A stretch of DNA of 64,000 bases from Marinomonas algicola (GCF_014805825.1 NZ_CP061941.1:2356001-2420000); one strand, 5' to 3'. Positions 26,000 through 34,948 are shown, numbered from the stretch's first letter. Notes: generated by a model from the letters alone, not told the origin. Numbers and translations: made by a program.

Positions 26000-27110
26000 G
26001 AACAAGCTCCTTTGCTGGAATTTCTTCTATTTCAAACGCGAGCCCCTTTGCTTGAACAAACGATGGGGTGACTTGCAGATCAAAGCGCTGCTTTAGCGAG
26101 GCATTGAGAAGGTAAACCGGACTGTCCAATGTCTTTTCGAGCGCATTGAGGCGATTCCAGCCTTGTGCACGGTCGAGCTGCGTGGTGATAAGCGTAATGC
26201 GGCGCAGTGTCCTATCTTGGCTCTCAAGCCAATGAGCTACTGCGTCCACTTCTTCAGCGTTCGACGCATTAAACACCACGAGCTGCTGAGTAAATGGCAA
26301 GGCTCTGAGCGGGTTAATACGCGTTCCTGCCGGGATCAATGTTCGGCCATTGGCATCTAATAGTGGCCGCTGCATGACGATGGTTGGATCAACCGTTCTT
26401 ATCCGATACTGCGTGGCTTTGGGTAAGTCAGTGAATGTTTGGCGAGTCCAGAATCGCTCAATGGCTTTTTTCTTTAACGCGCCGAGGTCAAGCAACTGTA
26501 AACGCTGCATCGCCACTTGCATCAAATCCGGTTCTAAAATCGAATGAATTGGACCGCGTTGACCCAATGAACCGCTATTGCCAGTTTCAATTTGGCGCTG
26601 CAACCAGTCCTTGCTGTAAACCCCTAGTGCACTTGCAGTCACCTTGTCATCCTCTATGCGGAAAATGGCAGGCACGCTAGTCACCCGCCAGTGCACAAAG
26701 GCTTTCGGATCGATTCGAACCTGAGGAACAGGATCAAGTCCCGCCATCAGGGTATGCCAATCACGGATAGCCGCTCCCAAGGTCTTTCCTTCAGGAATTC
26801 CCCGAAACAACACAATAGCGCCGGTAGCACTGGCCTCTTTAAATAGCTGCTTCAGTGACGAATCACCCAATGAGGACGACGCAAATATCAACCATTCATC
26901 GATGTTTTTGCGCGACTTAGGTTGTTCAATCGGTGCAAAAGGGTCGATAAATTCAGATGAACCATCCACAGCACTTTGTAAAATGCTGCGGCTCATTTCG
27001 ACGATCTTTTTGTCTTCGTCAGACAACGGAAAAGGCTCTTGTGCCCAGGAAACTTGCACCCAAGACAATGGAGCAACCAATAAAAATAAGAGACATAGTC
27101 TTTGCATCAT
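25983..27110 (-). CDS. traW: TrbC-TraW fusion protein, 375 aa
   Basis: After a signal peptide (cleaved near SWAQE), residues about 50-170 look like F-type TrbC (LIFASSSLGDSSLKQLFKEA, then GAIVLFRGIPEG and VTSVPAIF, a thioredoxin-like fold). Residues about 180-375 match TraW (FTDLPKATQYRIRTVDPTIV and AGTRINPLRALPF). In F these are two interacting periplasmic proteins; in SXT/R391 and IncC they are fused. It acts in pilus extension and retraction together with TraU. Confidence 0.9.
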   Translation of the reverse strand: MMQRLCLLFLLVAPLSWVQVSWAQEPFPLSDEDKKIVEMSRSILQSAVDGSSEFIDPFAPIEQPKSRKNIDEWLIFASSSLGDSSLKQLFKEASATGAIVLFRGIPEGKTLGAAIRDWHTLMAGLDPVPQVRIDPKAFVHWRVTSVPAIFRIEDDKVTASALGVYSKDWLQRQIETGNSGSLGQRGPIHSILEPDLMQVAMQRLQLLDLGALKKKAIERFWTRQTFTDLPKATQYRIRTVDPTIVMQRPLLDANGRTLIPAGTRINPLRALPFTQQLVVFNASNAEEVDAVAHWLESQDRTLRRITLITTQLDRAQGWNRLNALEKTLDSPVYLLNASLKQRFDLQVTPSFVQAKGLAFEIEEIPAKELVHAKAQ

Positions 27111-27117
27111 CTACCTC

Positions 27118-27630
27118 CTACCAAAGCGGCCAAGCGCGACCGACAATCTGCTCGCGCTTAACGGCATTCCAATAGCGGGAGTCGAAACTCGTTGCAGCCT
27201 CGCCGGAAAACCAATATTCGTTTTCTTGCAGCGTCAATGAACGGCTAAATTCTGTTTCAGCCCCACCAAGACGCTGGGCTAATGCCATGCCGGTAGAGAC
27301 TTGAGCACCATTCACCAGCACATGCTCAGGAGTCACATTGACTTCATCCCCAGGCATCCCTGTTAGGCGTTTCAGCATACGAGTACCGTCGTTATATAAA
27401 GGAGCGAGTCCTTTTGAGTGGAAGGCATACAAACCATCCTTAACGGGCTCTTTATTCCATAGGTCAATCAGATACACCGTGGTATCAGGCAGGCAGCGCT
27501 CTTGCTGGGTATCAATACCTATTCGGTAGCGCATCATGGCGTAGGTGCCTACCAAAGCCATGATTAACGCAAGAACGGTCAACCGAATGAGATATGGCCG
27601 CCAAGGCATTCTTTTACGGAGTATCTGCAT
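27118..27630 (-). CDS. trhF: TrhF, S26-type signal peptidase of the transfer system, 170 aa
   Basis: It has one N-terminal membrane helix (about 15-32) and then a TraF/LepB-like peptidase fold, with KRLTGMPGDEV carrying the general-base Lys. The usual catalytic serine motif (S-M/L-P) is replaced by ERCLPDTTVY, with Cys where Ser is expected. The C-terminus ends with the conserved Y/WFSGEAATSFDSRYWNAVKREQIVGRAWPLW. It presumably processes or cyclises pilin. It overlaps trbI by 17 bp. Confidence 0.87.
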   Translation of the reverse strand: MQILRKRMPWRPYLIRLTVLALIMALVGTYAMMRYRIGIDTQQERCLPDTTVYLIDLWNKEPVKDGLYAFHSKGLAPLYNDGTRMLKRLTGMPGDEVNVTPEHVLVNGAQVSTGMALAQRLGGAETEFSRSLTLQENEYWFSGEAATSFDSRYWNAVKREQIVGRAWPLW

Positions 27631-27961
27631 GAGACACCTCCTTTGAGCCTACTGGCACAAATACAGAATCATCAGCACCCACCACCGCTTGGGCATCCAG
27701 CACGATAAAACCGGCTGCTTTTAGCTTTTCAATTTGCTGATTGGTCTGAAGCAACCTGGATTCGATGTCTTGTTCGCTGGCATTGGGGCCCAGTGACAAC
27801 ACTGCCTCCCCAAAATCGACTACTGCAATGGGCGTACTTAACGCCAACTGGCTGTGGATGGGTTCGAGTGTTTTCATTAAGAGCCAACTGGTCATTAAAC
27901 CGCTACCAGCAATAGACAAAGTAATAGAGGCCATAAATGGCCAACGCGTGGACTTATTCAT
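27614..27961 (-). CDS. F-type TrbI-like inner-membrane protein, 115 aa
   Basis: A single N-terminal transmembrane helix (residues about 8-30) is followed by a periplasmic domain with TPIAVVDFGEAVLSL, a coiled segment SRLLQTNQQIEKLKAAGFIVLDAQAVV and a VPVGS end. This fits TrbI of F-type systems, which modulates pilus retraction, and corresponds to the small gene between traC and trhF in SXT. Start and stop overlap traC and trhF, so it belongs to one coupled operon. Confidence 0.8.
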   Translation of the reverse strand: MNKSTRWPFMASITLSIAGSGLMTSWLLMKTLEPIHSQLALSTPIAVVDFGEAVLSLGPNASEQDIESRLLQTNQQIEKLKAAGFIVLDAQAVVGADDSVFVPVGSKEVSHADTP

Positions 27962-30353
27962 AGCCTCGCTCCTTCAACAACTGAGAGATGGCATCAGCAA
28001 CAGAAAGGCCTTTGCGCGTTAACTGCTTAATCGCATTTACATCTTCTGCACGGGACGAGTACAACAGCTTGTGAAACGGATCGACGATGAGGCGGCCAAT
28101 CCCGGTGCCCATTTCGGTAATAAAGAAAATTTCGGAATAGACACCCGTGACGGTATGAACCGTTTTCAGGTATTCATAACCGCCTTCACCGAGTGGCAAG
28201 CGGCCTTCTTTTTTGAGCGCGTTGATGGTTTCAGCTTTTTGGCCAAGCAGGTACATATTGGCCGAGTTTTCAGCGATGGCTTTACCTGTAGGGCTGTCAT
28301 ACAAATCGTTGACCGACTGCGTTACCGTTACAGCACTGCCGCCATATTTTCGAAATCGACGGTAACCGGTTTCGATGAACTTACCGACATCACCTTGAGT
28401 CAGCAGATCCCAGGCTTCGTCGATGAACACAATCTTGCGACGATCCCGCTCACCTAAATACATCTCTTGTTGGATTTGGTAGATAAGCTGAAGCAACACC
28501 ACTTGTTGCAGGTGCTTGCGCCCCTTGAGCTCTTCTAACTCCAGAACGGTGAAACGGTTTTTGAAGCGAATATTGTTGTGGCCATTAAAGAAGCGGCCAT
28601 ATTCGCCTTGTGTCGTAAACGGATAGAGCTGCTCACCCACGTCTTGCACACGACGGTCTTCATGATTTTTTAAGGCCTCTGCCACATCATCAACCAACAT
28701 GGCACGACCTTTTTTCTCCCACAGTTCACGGGTCTGACGCTTTAGGTTGGCCATCTGAAAATCAGTTAATGACTGCGTAGGCGCGGCCATTGCGGCCAAT
28801 AATCCAACCAGTACATCCGCTTCTTCGTCATAGTCCTCAACGATTTCAAACGGATTTAAGCAAATGCCACTGTCCCGCCCGAACTGTAAGAACTCACCGT
28901 CATAGACTTCACACAGCTTTTCATAGGAGCGGCCAACATCAATCACCCAGCATTGCCCGCCTTCTGATAAGTAGGAGGAGATTATTTCGTTCACCAGGAA
29001 TGACTTGCCCGACCCCGATTGCGCCGCGATGCAACAGTTGTAATTACTGCCCGAGTCATAAAGGGATACACTCATGATCTGGCCATTACGGGAAACAAAG
29101 TTAATCACTGGCGTGCCCGTGCCTTTCCAATCCGCAAACAAAGGCAACAGTGGGATCACATGCCGTGTCGCCATGGTCTTGAATCGAAACAAGTCGTTCA
29201 TCGCCTGGCGGTCAGCACCAAATGGCAAGGCATTCAGGAAAATGGGCAAACAAAAGTACTTGTCTTCCATCAACTCAAATCCGAGCTCTTTGAAATAAGT
29301 TCGAGCATTTGAAACAGAGCTGATCGACGTTTCTTCTGTTGGTGAAAACAGCGTTAAGGTCATATTTGCCCGAATAGGACGATCACCTTCTTGCAAGGCT
29401 TCAAAAAGAACATCAAATCCCTTTTTCTTGGCTGCCAGCACCGGCACAAACTTGAGCATCGGGCCATAGGCCTGATTGACCGCCCATTGACGCTTCGTCT
29501 CTAGACGAGATCGCATCGCCTCGGCTGAAGGAAAGTGAATGGTGACATTTAGCAAAAAGCTGCCGCGTAAGCCGCGACTGCCCGTCATCATATCGCCCGC
29601 AAAACTTGCAGCATGACCAAACCAGATCCGCTCAGGCAAGCGCTTAAACGATAAGGTTTTAACTCGGTAATCACCCAGCATCAGACCTTGGCTATCCACC
29701 TTGATAGCTCGGTCATAATCCAACACTTGCTCTCTAAGTGGTTTATCTGCCTCACTGCGGATTGGTGATGGATTACGCCAGGAAGCATCTTTTCCCCAGT
29801 TAAGCTGAGCACTCAATGCCGCGAGCCAATTTCTGTCAGTCATCTCAGTGACACGAAAACCAACCGTTGCCAGCGCCTGCGAGAAAGAAGCCCGAAGCGC
29901 AGATGCTCGACTCAACTCACGCTCCGTCGGTATAGGACTTTCCAAAGGCAATTTGCAGGTGACGATCAGTTGAAAGTTGCGTACCTGAGTCTGGGTCGAT
30001 TCTTCTATCGGTTGAACCGTGCCCCCATCGAGGAAGTCCGCACGTTTGCGTATCGACGCCCTAAGCAATGGATCGGATTGACGATGCCGTAAGCCCATCA
30101 TGCGTTGAAGGTCGGTTTGAATATCAGGGGATGCGTATAGGCCAAATTGCAGCAAGGTGTCTTTTGGCCAGTCGTTGTTGAGTAGAACATTAACCCTGTC
30201 TGCAACAGACTCATCACCACCCGGCAATGGGTCACATAGAAAACCAAAGCCAACACTCTGGTCTTCCATGAAAAACAGTTGCTCATCGTCTGAATAGGCT
30301 AATACTGGCAACAGCTCAGAAGCGCGTTGCCCTGAATACAGAGAGGCTTTCAT
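27954..30353 (-). CDS. traC: TraC, VirB4-type ATPase of the transfer system
   Basis: About 799 aa. The N-terminal half is the TraC/VirB4 domain. The C-terminal half is a P-loop ATPase with Walker A AAQSGSGKSFL (about residue 443) and Walker B KIVFIDEAWDLL. It powers pilus assembly at the inner membrane. I start at the ATG at 30353, which overlaps the dsbC stop (TAATG) and has GGAGG nearby; the 6-codon upstream extension has no such site. Confidence 0.95.
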   Translation of the reverse strand: MKASLYSGQRASELLPVLAYSDDEQLFFMEDQSVGFGFLCDPLPGGDESVADRVNVLLNNDWPKDTLLQFGLYASPDIQTDLQRMMGLRHRQSDPLLRASIRKRADFLDGGTVQPIEESTQTQVRNFQLIVTCKLPLESPIPTERELSRASALRASFSQALATVGFRVTEMTDRNWLAALSAQLNWGKDASWRNPSPIRSEADKPLREQVLDYDRAIKVDSQGLMLGDYRVKTLSFKRLPERIWFGHAASFAGDMMTGSRGLRGSFLLNVTIHFPSAEAMRSRLETKRQWAVNQAYGPMLKFVPVLAAKKKGFDVLFEALQEGDRPIRANMTLTLFSPTEETSISSVSNARTYFKELGFELMEDKYFCLPIFLNALPFGADRQAMNDLFRFKTMATRHVIPLLPLFADWKGTGTPVINFVSRNGQIMSVSLYDSGSNYNCCIAAQSGSGKSFLVNEIISSYLSEGGQCWVIDVGRSYEKLCEVYDGEFLQFGRDSGICLNPFEIVEDYDEEADVLVGLLAAMAAPTQSLTDFQMANLKRQTRELWEKKGRAMLVDDVAEALKNHEDRRVQDVGEQLYPFTTQGEYGRFFNGHNNIRFKNRFTVLELEELKGRKHLQQVVLLQLIYQIQQEMYLGERDRRKIVFIDEAWDLLTQGDVGKFIETGYRRFRKYGGSAVTVTQSVNDLYDSPTGKAIAENSANMYLLGQKAETINALKKEGRLPLGEGGYEYLKTVHTVTGVYSEIFFITEMGTGIGRLIVDPFHKLLYSSRAEDVNAIKQLTRKGLSVADAISQLLKERGYE

Positions 30354-31045
30354 TAACGCCCCTCCAACCAAGCAGAAAGGTCATAAGGACGGCCTCGGCT
30401 GATGCGACCATCATTGGCGACAATGAAAGGCACACCTTGAATGCCAAGGATTTGAGCCGTCACCAAGGTACGCTGCATTGGTTCTAAGTTGCAGGCATCA
30501 TCCTGTTCTAGGTTACCAATCCGGCCATTGAGCAATGCATCGGTGGCCGCTTTCTTGTCACGCGCACAGCCAAGCTGGCGAACCTGACGCTCTGAATCAG
30601 GACCAAGCACTGGCACAGGGAGAATTTGGAAGGTGTATTCTTTGGTTAACGGTAGGGCTTGTTTCAAAAGCTCATGGCAATGCGGGCACCGGGGGTCAAC
30701 AAAGACCACCACTTTCTTTTTGCCTTCACCCAGCGTCAGAGGATTCAAATCATCCATTTTTAAGCCAAGACGACTTAAGTCCAGCGTGTTCCCCGCTTCA
30801 CGAATTTCTTCAAGGCTGGTAAGCGGCTTTTTGGACCAGGCATCATAGAGCGTGCCATCAATGACGAACCGGCCACTGTCTGACATGAAAACAATACGGC
30901 CATTGCTTTCGACCGCTTTCATACCCGTGACAGGTAAAGAAACCATGCCGTCAATTTTGCCAACGGGCGACACTTCAGACACAGGTTCAGCTTGAACCAA
31001 TGGAGACAGCGCAAGCGCCAGAATAATTGGAGATACTTTTCGCAT
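30353..31045 (-). CDS. dsbC: DsbC-family thiol:disulfide isomerase
   Basis: It has a signal peptide (cleaved after VQA) and a DsbC-like dimerisation domain (about 25-90), then a thioredoxin-fold domain with the redox motif CPHC (in VDPRCPHCHELL, about residue 118) and the cis-Pro loop GVPFIVAN. It is the first gene of the dsbC-traC-traN operon and the right flank of HS2. It likely shuffles disulfides in the Cys-rich TraU and TraN encoded downstream. Confidence 0.93.
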   Translation of the reverse strand: MRKVSPIILALALSPLVQAEPVSEVSPVGKIDGMVSLPVTGMKAVESNGRIVFMSDSGRFVIDGTLYDAWSKKPLTSLEEIREAGNTLDLSRLGLKMDDLNPLTLGEGKKKVVVFVDPRCPHCHELLKQALPLTKEYTFQILPVPVLGPDSERQVRQLGCARDKKAATDALLNGRIGNLEQDDACNLEPMQRTLVTAQILGIQGVPFIVANDGRISRGRPYDLSAWLEGR

Positions 31046-31080
31046 GAGGAGTCCTCGTTAATGTAAATCGAGGCTCCAGT
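31046..31080 (-). promoter_or_regulatory. Hairpin over the dsbC ribosome-binding site
   Basis: CCTCG (31069-31073 as read on the minus strand) pairs with CGAGG (31053-31057) just before the ATG, covering the GAGG. It resembles the proximal hairpin of the ssb-operon leaders but has no distal hairpin. Confidence 0.45.
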
Positions 31081-31214
31081 CTATGCAGTTGTCCTATGTG
31101 GACTCGGTTAGATAGATTGAAGAATTGGATGCCTTGCTAGGGTGCTTAACTATTTGGAAATAACTGTTAGAATTAGGAGGAATAAACAGTGTACAGCTTA
31201 TAACGAGCAGAAAT

Positions 31215-31239
31215 GAAAAAGGCCGCCTTTCAGCAGCCT
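31215..31239 (-). terminator. Rho-independent terminator at the left end of HS2
   Basis: On the minus strand AGGCTGC pairs with GCGGCCT (7 bp, one G-U) around a six-base loop, followed by TTTTTC. It is oriented to stop transcription arriving from the traA side, so it is probably the original terminator of the traL-traA operon, now separated from traA by about 4 kb of cargo. Confidence 0.72.
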
Positions 31240-31386
31240 CTTCAAATTCTTCTAGATTTCGCCAAAAAACCTATGATTTTAAAGCAATTTCTAGTCAGAT
31301 TCTGCCCTAGAGCCATATCACGAGCCGATGCTCGGAGGGGGTGTATCTAGGACTTACAGACGCAGTATAGGATTGGAGATAAAGAT

Positions 31387-32325
31387 TTGCAAGTAGATCA
31401 AGCGTTCATCAACGCACTAGAGGTAACGCTTTCGAAGTCCCGATTGGACACCTACCGCACATACTTCAGCTGTAAAAATGATGCTGAAGCTCTTGGAACG
31501 TATCTTTGGAATAAGTCCTTATCAACAGCATTTTACCCCCTTCTTCAGGCGACTGAAATTACTTTACGAAATTCAATTCATTCAGCTGCTTCCGGCCATT
31601 TCAGTGGTAACAAAGAATGGTTTTTAATGAAGAAATTTCCCTCTGCAAAAAAAGAGGCTGAGAAGCAATACCTGAAAAAAGATCGTAAAACACCAATTAC
31701 TCCCAGACCATCTTCAGATACCGTTGTAGCATCTTTGAGCTTTGGCTTTTGGGTTAATTTACTTACGCAGAATTACGATGACCCAGTAAAAAATACCAAA
31801 CTTTGGCCGACATTGATTCCAAAAGTGTTCCCAAATGCAAAAAGCACGAACGCAACAAGGACCTCATTACATCATCGATTTAAATTTATAAAAGACTTTA
31901 GAAACAGGGTTGGCCACTATGAACCCATCTGGAAAATACGTGAGACTGTTGACGGTGGTGGAAATATTATTCGCTTAGGTCCTACGACCCCGGAAGAAAG
32001 CATCATTCGCTTAAACGAATACGTTGATCTGATTGCAGAGAGTTTAATGTGGATGAGCTTTGAACGGTATGATTTTATTGTTGGTATGGGCATCATAGAT
32101 CACATAAGACAACTATGTTCTCTTGAGGCATTGAGCCATTTTCAGGGAACAAATCCAACCAAACTAAAAGTCAACAAGTTGAAACATGAACTTTCAAAAC
32201 GTCATAAAGAAAATGGTTCCGTCTCTGGGCTTTATGAACTAACAACATCACTTAAAGGCGTACATAAAGGGAGGAGCATTGTGCTTGAAGTTAAACAGAT
32301 TTACCCACCAAGAATGATCAAATAA
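31387..32325 (+). CDS. Abi_2-family abortive infection-like protein, 312 aa
   Basis: It matches the AbiD/AbiF/Abi_2 group. The N-terminal SRLDTYRTYF and AEALGTYLWNKSLSTAFYPLLQATEITLRNSIH are family-typical. The motif DFRNRVGHYEPIW (about residue 180) contains the R-x4-H of HEPN ribonucleases, so an RNase that acts on infection is plausible. The start is a TTG at 31387 with GGAG eight bases upstream; no ATG fits as well. The gene is a stand-alone HS2 cargo gene, opposite in direction to the transfer genes, and is closed by a bidirectional hairpin. Confidence 0.82.
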   Translation: MQVDQAFINALEVTLSKSRLDTYRTYFSCKNDAEALGTYLWNKSLSTAFYPLLQATEITLRNSIHSAASGHFSGNKEWFLMKKFPSAKKEAEKQYLKKDRKTPITPRPSSDTVVASLSFGFWVNLLTQNYDDPVKNTKLWPTLIPKVFPNAKSTNATRTSLHHRFKFIKDFRNRVGHYEPIWKIRETVDGGGNIIRLGPTTPEESIIRLNEYVDLIAESLMWMSFERYDFIVGMGIIDHIRQLCSLEALSHFQGTNPTKLKVNKLKHELSKRHKENGSVSGLYELTTSLKGVHKGRSIVLEVKQIYPPRMIK

Positions 32326-32347
32326 GCTAATCCTGATAAAAAAATAA

Positions 32348-32375
32348 GGTCCACAAAGCAGTGACTTTGTAGACC
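32348..32375. terminator. Bidirectional hairpin after the Abi_2 gene
   Basis: GGTCCACAAAG and CTTTGTAGACC form an 11-bp stem with one mismatch. On the minus strand it is followed by TTATTTTTT, giving a good terminator; the plus-strand T-run is weak. Confidence 0.68.
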
Positions 32376-32432
32376 CAAACCTTTTAAAGGCATATTTTGA
32401 GTTTATCAGGTGCCTGAATCGCTCCTAGTTTC

Positions 32433-33266
32433 CTAGACACTGCTTTGTTTCAAAAAATAGTTCTTTTCATACTCCATTGGTGACAAGTCATTATTATTTC
32501 CATGACGTCGAGTTGGATTATAAAACAGCTCAATATAATTAAATATATCTGCTTTACCTTCCTCTTTGTTCTTATAAATTCTACGACGAATACGTTCTCT
32601 TTTTAACAGTGCAAAAAAGCTTTCTGCACACGCATTATCATGGCAGTTTCCTCTACGACTCATGCTTGGGACTAAATTATTAGCTTTAAGCATACTTTGC
32701 CAATCATAGCTCGTGTATTGACACCCTTGGTCTGAGTGAACAATAACCTCACCCTTTGGCTTGCGTCGCCAACAAGCCATTGTAATAGCATTAAGTACCA
32801 AATCTGTATTAATACGGCCATCCATAGACCAGCCAATTACTTGTCTTGAAAATAGATCAATGATCACAGCAAGAAAAAGCCAGCCTTCTCGTGTACGAAT
32901 GTACGTAATATCAGTTACCCAAACGGTATTTGGCTTTTCAACGTCAAACTCTCGGTTAAGTAGGTTAGGTGCAATCGTTGATCGTTCTCCACCGCCATAG
33001 TTATTTTTCCTCTTATAGCCTCGTTGAGCTTGAAGCCCCTCCGTTCGCATCAGTCGATATACGCGGTTCTTGCCACACTGTTCACCTGTTGATCGTAAAT
33101 CTTTATAGACCTTGCGATAGCCATAAACACAGCCACTTTCTAGCCAATATTGCTTTATGAAACCCAGTAAATAATCATCTTCTTTGGCGCGTTTGCTAAC
33201 GGGGTTTGAAAGCCAAGCATAAAAGCCACTGGGGTGGACTTCTAATGCGCGACAGAGCGTACGCAC
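32433..33266 (-). CDS. IS3-family transposase OrfB (DDE domain)
   Basis: A 277-aa integrase-like catalytic domain. HTH_21 is at the start, then DDE residues in WVTDITYIRT (D), IVHSDQGCQYTS (D) and NACAESFFALLKRE (E). The last residues (NPTRRHGNNNDLSPMEYE) are typical of IS3. It is normally made as an OrfAB fusion by -1 frameshifting near the A-rich end of orfA (about 33300). Confidence 0.95.
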   Translation of the reverse strand: MRTLCRALEVHPSGFYAWLSNPVSKRAKEDDYLLGFIKQYWLESGCVYGYRKVYKDLRSTGEQCGKNRVYRLMRTEGLQAQRGYKRKNNYGGGERSTIAPNLLNREFDVEKPNTVWVTDITYIRTREGWLFLAVIIDLFSRQVIGWSMDGRINTDLVLNAITMACWRRKPKGEVIVHSDQGCQYTSYDWQSMLKANNLVPSMSRRGNCHDNACAESFFALLKRERIRRRIYKNKEEGKADIFNYIELFYNPTRRHGNNNDLSPMEYEKNYFLKQSSV

Positions 33267-33292
33267 AGGGTATTTCTGTCGGCGAGCTTTTA

Positions 33293-33583
33293 TTAACGTG
33301 TATTTTTCTTCGACTCGGCGGCAAAGAACACGGCGGCTTCCTTTAGGATGTCGCGCTCTTCTGTTACACGCTTAAGTTCTGCTTTAAGTCTGCGTAACTC
33401 ATCAGAATTGGATTGTTTTTCTTGGTAGGAGTGAGCGTTTTCGCCATAGCGATCACGCCAGTGATAAAGGCTTTTAGTTGTTATCCCTAAACGCTTAGCA
33501 ACATCAGCAATTGAATAACCACCTTCAGTTACCTGCTTAACCGCTGCCATCTTAAATTCTTCGTTATATCGTTCGCCGGCCAT
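33293..33583 (-). CDS. IS3-family transposase OrfA (helix-turn-helix)
   Basis: A 96-aa protein. Its N-terminal HTH_Tnp_1 domain (YNEEFKMAAVKQVTEGGYSIADVAKRLGITTKSLYHWRD) binds the element's ends. Residues 60-90 form a leucine-zipper helix (DELRRLKAELKRVTEERDILKEAAVFFA). A run of A near its 3' end is the likely frameshift site to orfB. Confidence 0.95.
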   Translation of the reverse strand: MAGERYNEEFKMAAVKQVTEGGYSIADVAKRLGITTKSLYHWRDRYGENAHSYQEKQSNSDELRRLKAELKRVTEERDILKEAAVFFAAESKKNTR

Positions 33584-33888
33584 GTTGGGCTCCTCTTTAA
33601 GTACATTATATAGTTAAAGAGTGTCTAAGATAGAGGGGGCGATTCAGCCCAGTAAAACAGCGCTGATTGCTGGAACAGTTGTGCCAATAATTTCTTGAGA
33701 GCTGGCAACAACAGGTAAGGTTGCAGACATAACACTTTTATCGCCTACAAGCGATGGCAGAAGCGCCGTTGCTAGCCAACCGGTTTAGCTGAGCCCGTTT
33801 TTTCACACCCTGGGTGTTAAAATTCATCACTGTGTAAACTAACCAAGTCCTTTTAATCCCCCCCCCCTAGAAACCAAGTCAACAAATT

Positions 33889-33966
33889 TGACACTTTTTG
33901 ATGTCACTCTTGTAAACTTGTGCCCTACTAAAGTTAAGTCTACACTCATGACATGTTTAAGTGTCA
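33889..33966. promoter_or_regulatory. Two TGACA-N8-TGTCA operators upstream of the AbiEi-like gene
   Basis: Inverted repeats of identical form, TGACA-8 bases-TGTCA, lie at 33889-33906 and 33949-33966, centred 60 bp apart. AbiEi antitoxins are known to autoregulate by binding two inverted repeats in their promoter, so these are likely the operators of the gene starting at 33990. Confidence 0.75.
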
Positions 33967-33989
33967 TCCTTGATAACTAGAGGCGTATT

Positions 33990-34526
33990 GTGAAAAAGGC
34001 TGAGGCAATTAAAAAGCTCTTAGAATATGACAAGCGTGGTCGCTGTGTTTTTACTAATTCAGATCTGGCCAAAATCTTTCATCAAGATAATGAACGAGCA
34101 TTGCGTGCAGGAATTAAACGTTTGCAAGACGATGGCTTGCTAACTCGAATGATTAATGGTGTGTACTTATTCAATTTAGCGCAGTCGAAAGGCAGCGACA
34201 CGTTGGAGCAAATTGCTAAAACTATTCGACGTGGGGAATATAACTACATTAGCTTGGAGTCTGCTCTTTCTGATTATGGTGTTATTTCGCAAATTCCAGT
34301 AGATAGGTTAACTGTTATGACAACGGGACGTTCCGGTGAATTCAAAACACCTTTGGGTACAATTGAATTTACGCATACAAAGCGAAATCCGATAGACATT
34401 TTAGAAAATACCAGTTTAGTTGGCAGACCACTTAGGTTAGCAACGAAACAAACTGCATACAGAGACCTAAAACGAGTTGGCAGAAATACCCATCTAGTTA
34501 ACGACGATGCAATGCATAGTAGTTGA
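33990..34526 (+). CDS. AbiEi-family antitoxin/transcriptional repressor without its toxin
   Basis: A 178-aa protein starting at GTG. Residues 1-65 form a winged helix (CVFTNSDLAKIFHQDNERALRAGIKRLQDDGLLTRMINGVYLF). The rest matches the AbiEi C-terminal domain (RRGEYNYISLESALSDYGVI, then KRNPIDILENTSLVGRPLRLA and AYRDLKRVGRN). In type IV systems it represses the operon and counters the AbiEii nucleotidyltransferase. No AbiEii gene follows: only 155 bp separate it from the next module. It may be an orphan that protects against a toxin elsewhere, or a remnant. Confidence 0.82.
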   Translation: MKKAEAIKKLLEYDKRGRCVFTNSDLAKIFHQDNERALRAGIKRLQDDGLLTRMINGVYLFNLAQSKGSDTLEQIAKTIRRGEYNYISLESALSDYGVISQIPVDRLTVMTTGRSGEFKTPLGTIEFTHTKRNPIDILENTSLVGRPLRLATKQTAYRDLKRVGRNTHLVNDDAMHSS

Positions 34527-34681
34527 ACAACTGCAATTGGGGCGCTCTGCCAAGCAAATTTCATCCAGCCAACTACAACCGCTTTTCCCTATCACAGACC
34601 CCAAAAGATAATGTGTATCTGTTGACTACACGCTAAAACCGTTTAAACTGTGTATTAAGTAGATATACAGAGGATGGTGTC

Positions 34682-34948
34682 ATGGCTACAAAGACAGCCC
34701 CAATCAACATGCGAGTACTGCCATCGGTAAGAGACATCATCGATGCCGCAGCAAGTTTAAAAAAAGTTGATAGAACCGTGTTCATTCAGCAAGCAGCGCT
34801 CAATGAAGCGCATAGTATACTGGCAGAACAGCGGGATTTTGTTCTTGAAGCAAAGGCTTTTGAAGCGTTTGATAACGAACTTCGTGCAGAGCCACAGACT
34901 CTTGAAGGTATGAAAGATCTGTTTAAAAGGAAAGCGCCTTGGGAATAA
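34682..34948 (+). CDS. DUF1778 (TacA-like) antitoxin
   Basis: An 88-aa ribbon-helix-helix protein: APINMRVLPSVRDIIDAAASLKKVDRTVFIQQAALNEAHSIL, typical of DUF1778 antitoxins. A C-terminal tail (ALEGMKDLF-like: EGMKDLFKRKAPW) would wrap the toxin. It overlaps the GNAT gene by 10 bp. RHH antitoxins of this type repress their own promoter, which must lie in 34527-34681. Confidence 0.92.
   Translation: MATKTAPINMRVLPSVRDIIDAAASLKKVDRTVFIQQAALNEAHSILAEQRDFVLEAKAFEAFDNELRAEPQTLEGMKDLFKRKAPWE

Larger units (their letters stand above)
32415..33646 (-). mobile_element. IS3-family insertion sequence, 1232 bp
   Basis: Both ends carry imperfect inverted repeats starting TGAATCGC and ending TAGACACT (27 bp, about 20 matching). 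A 3-bp direct repeat, GCC, flanks the element, and the intact traA copy shows the empty site with a single GCC. Inside are orfA and orfB, the usual two-frame transposase. The element looks complete and fairly recent. Confidence 0.93.
32404..33738 (-). pseudogene. traA: Duplicated 3' end of traA, interrupted by the IS element
   Basis: Removing the IS at 32415-33646 and one copy of the GCC target repeat leaves about 100 bp. It is nearly identical to the end of the intact traA at 35477-35578, covering the last 33 or so codons and the stop. Similarity ends sharply near 33738. The AbiEi and DUF1778/GNAT genes therefore lie between two directly repeated traA ends, as expected if that segment was integrated by recombination at traA. 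Confidence 0.9.

Noticed and set aside
33741..33888. Integron-like attC site next to the traA remnant
   Set aside because: Inverted segments exist, but no GTTRRRY core pair could be made out.
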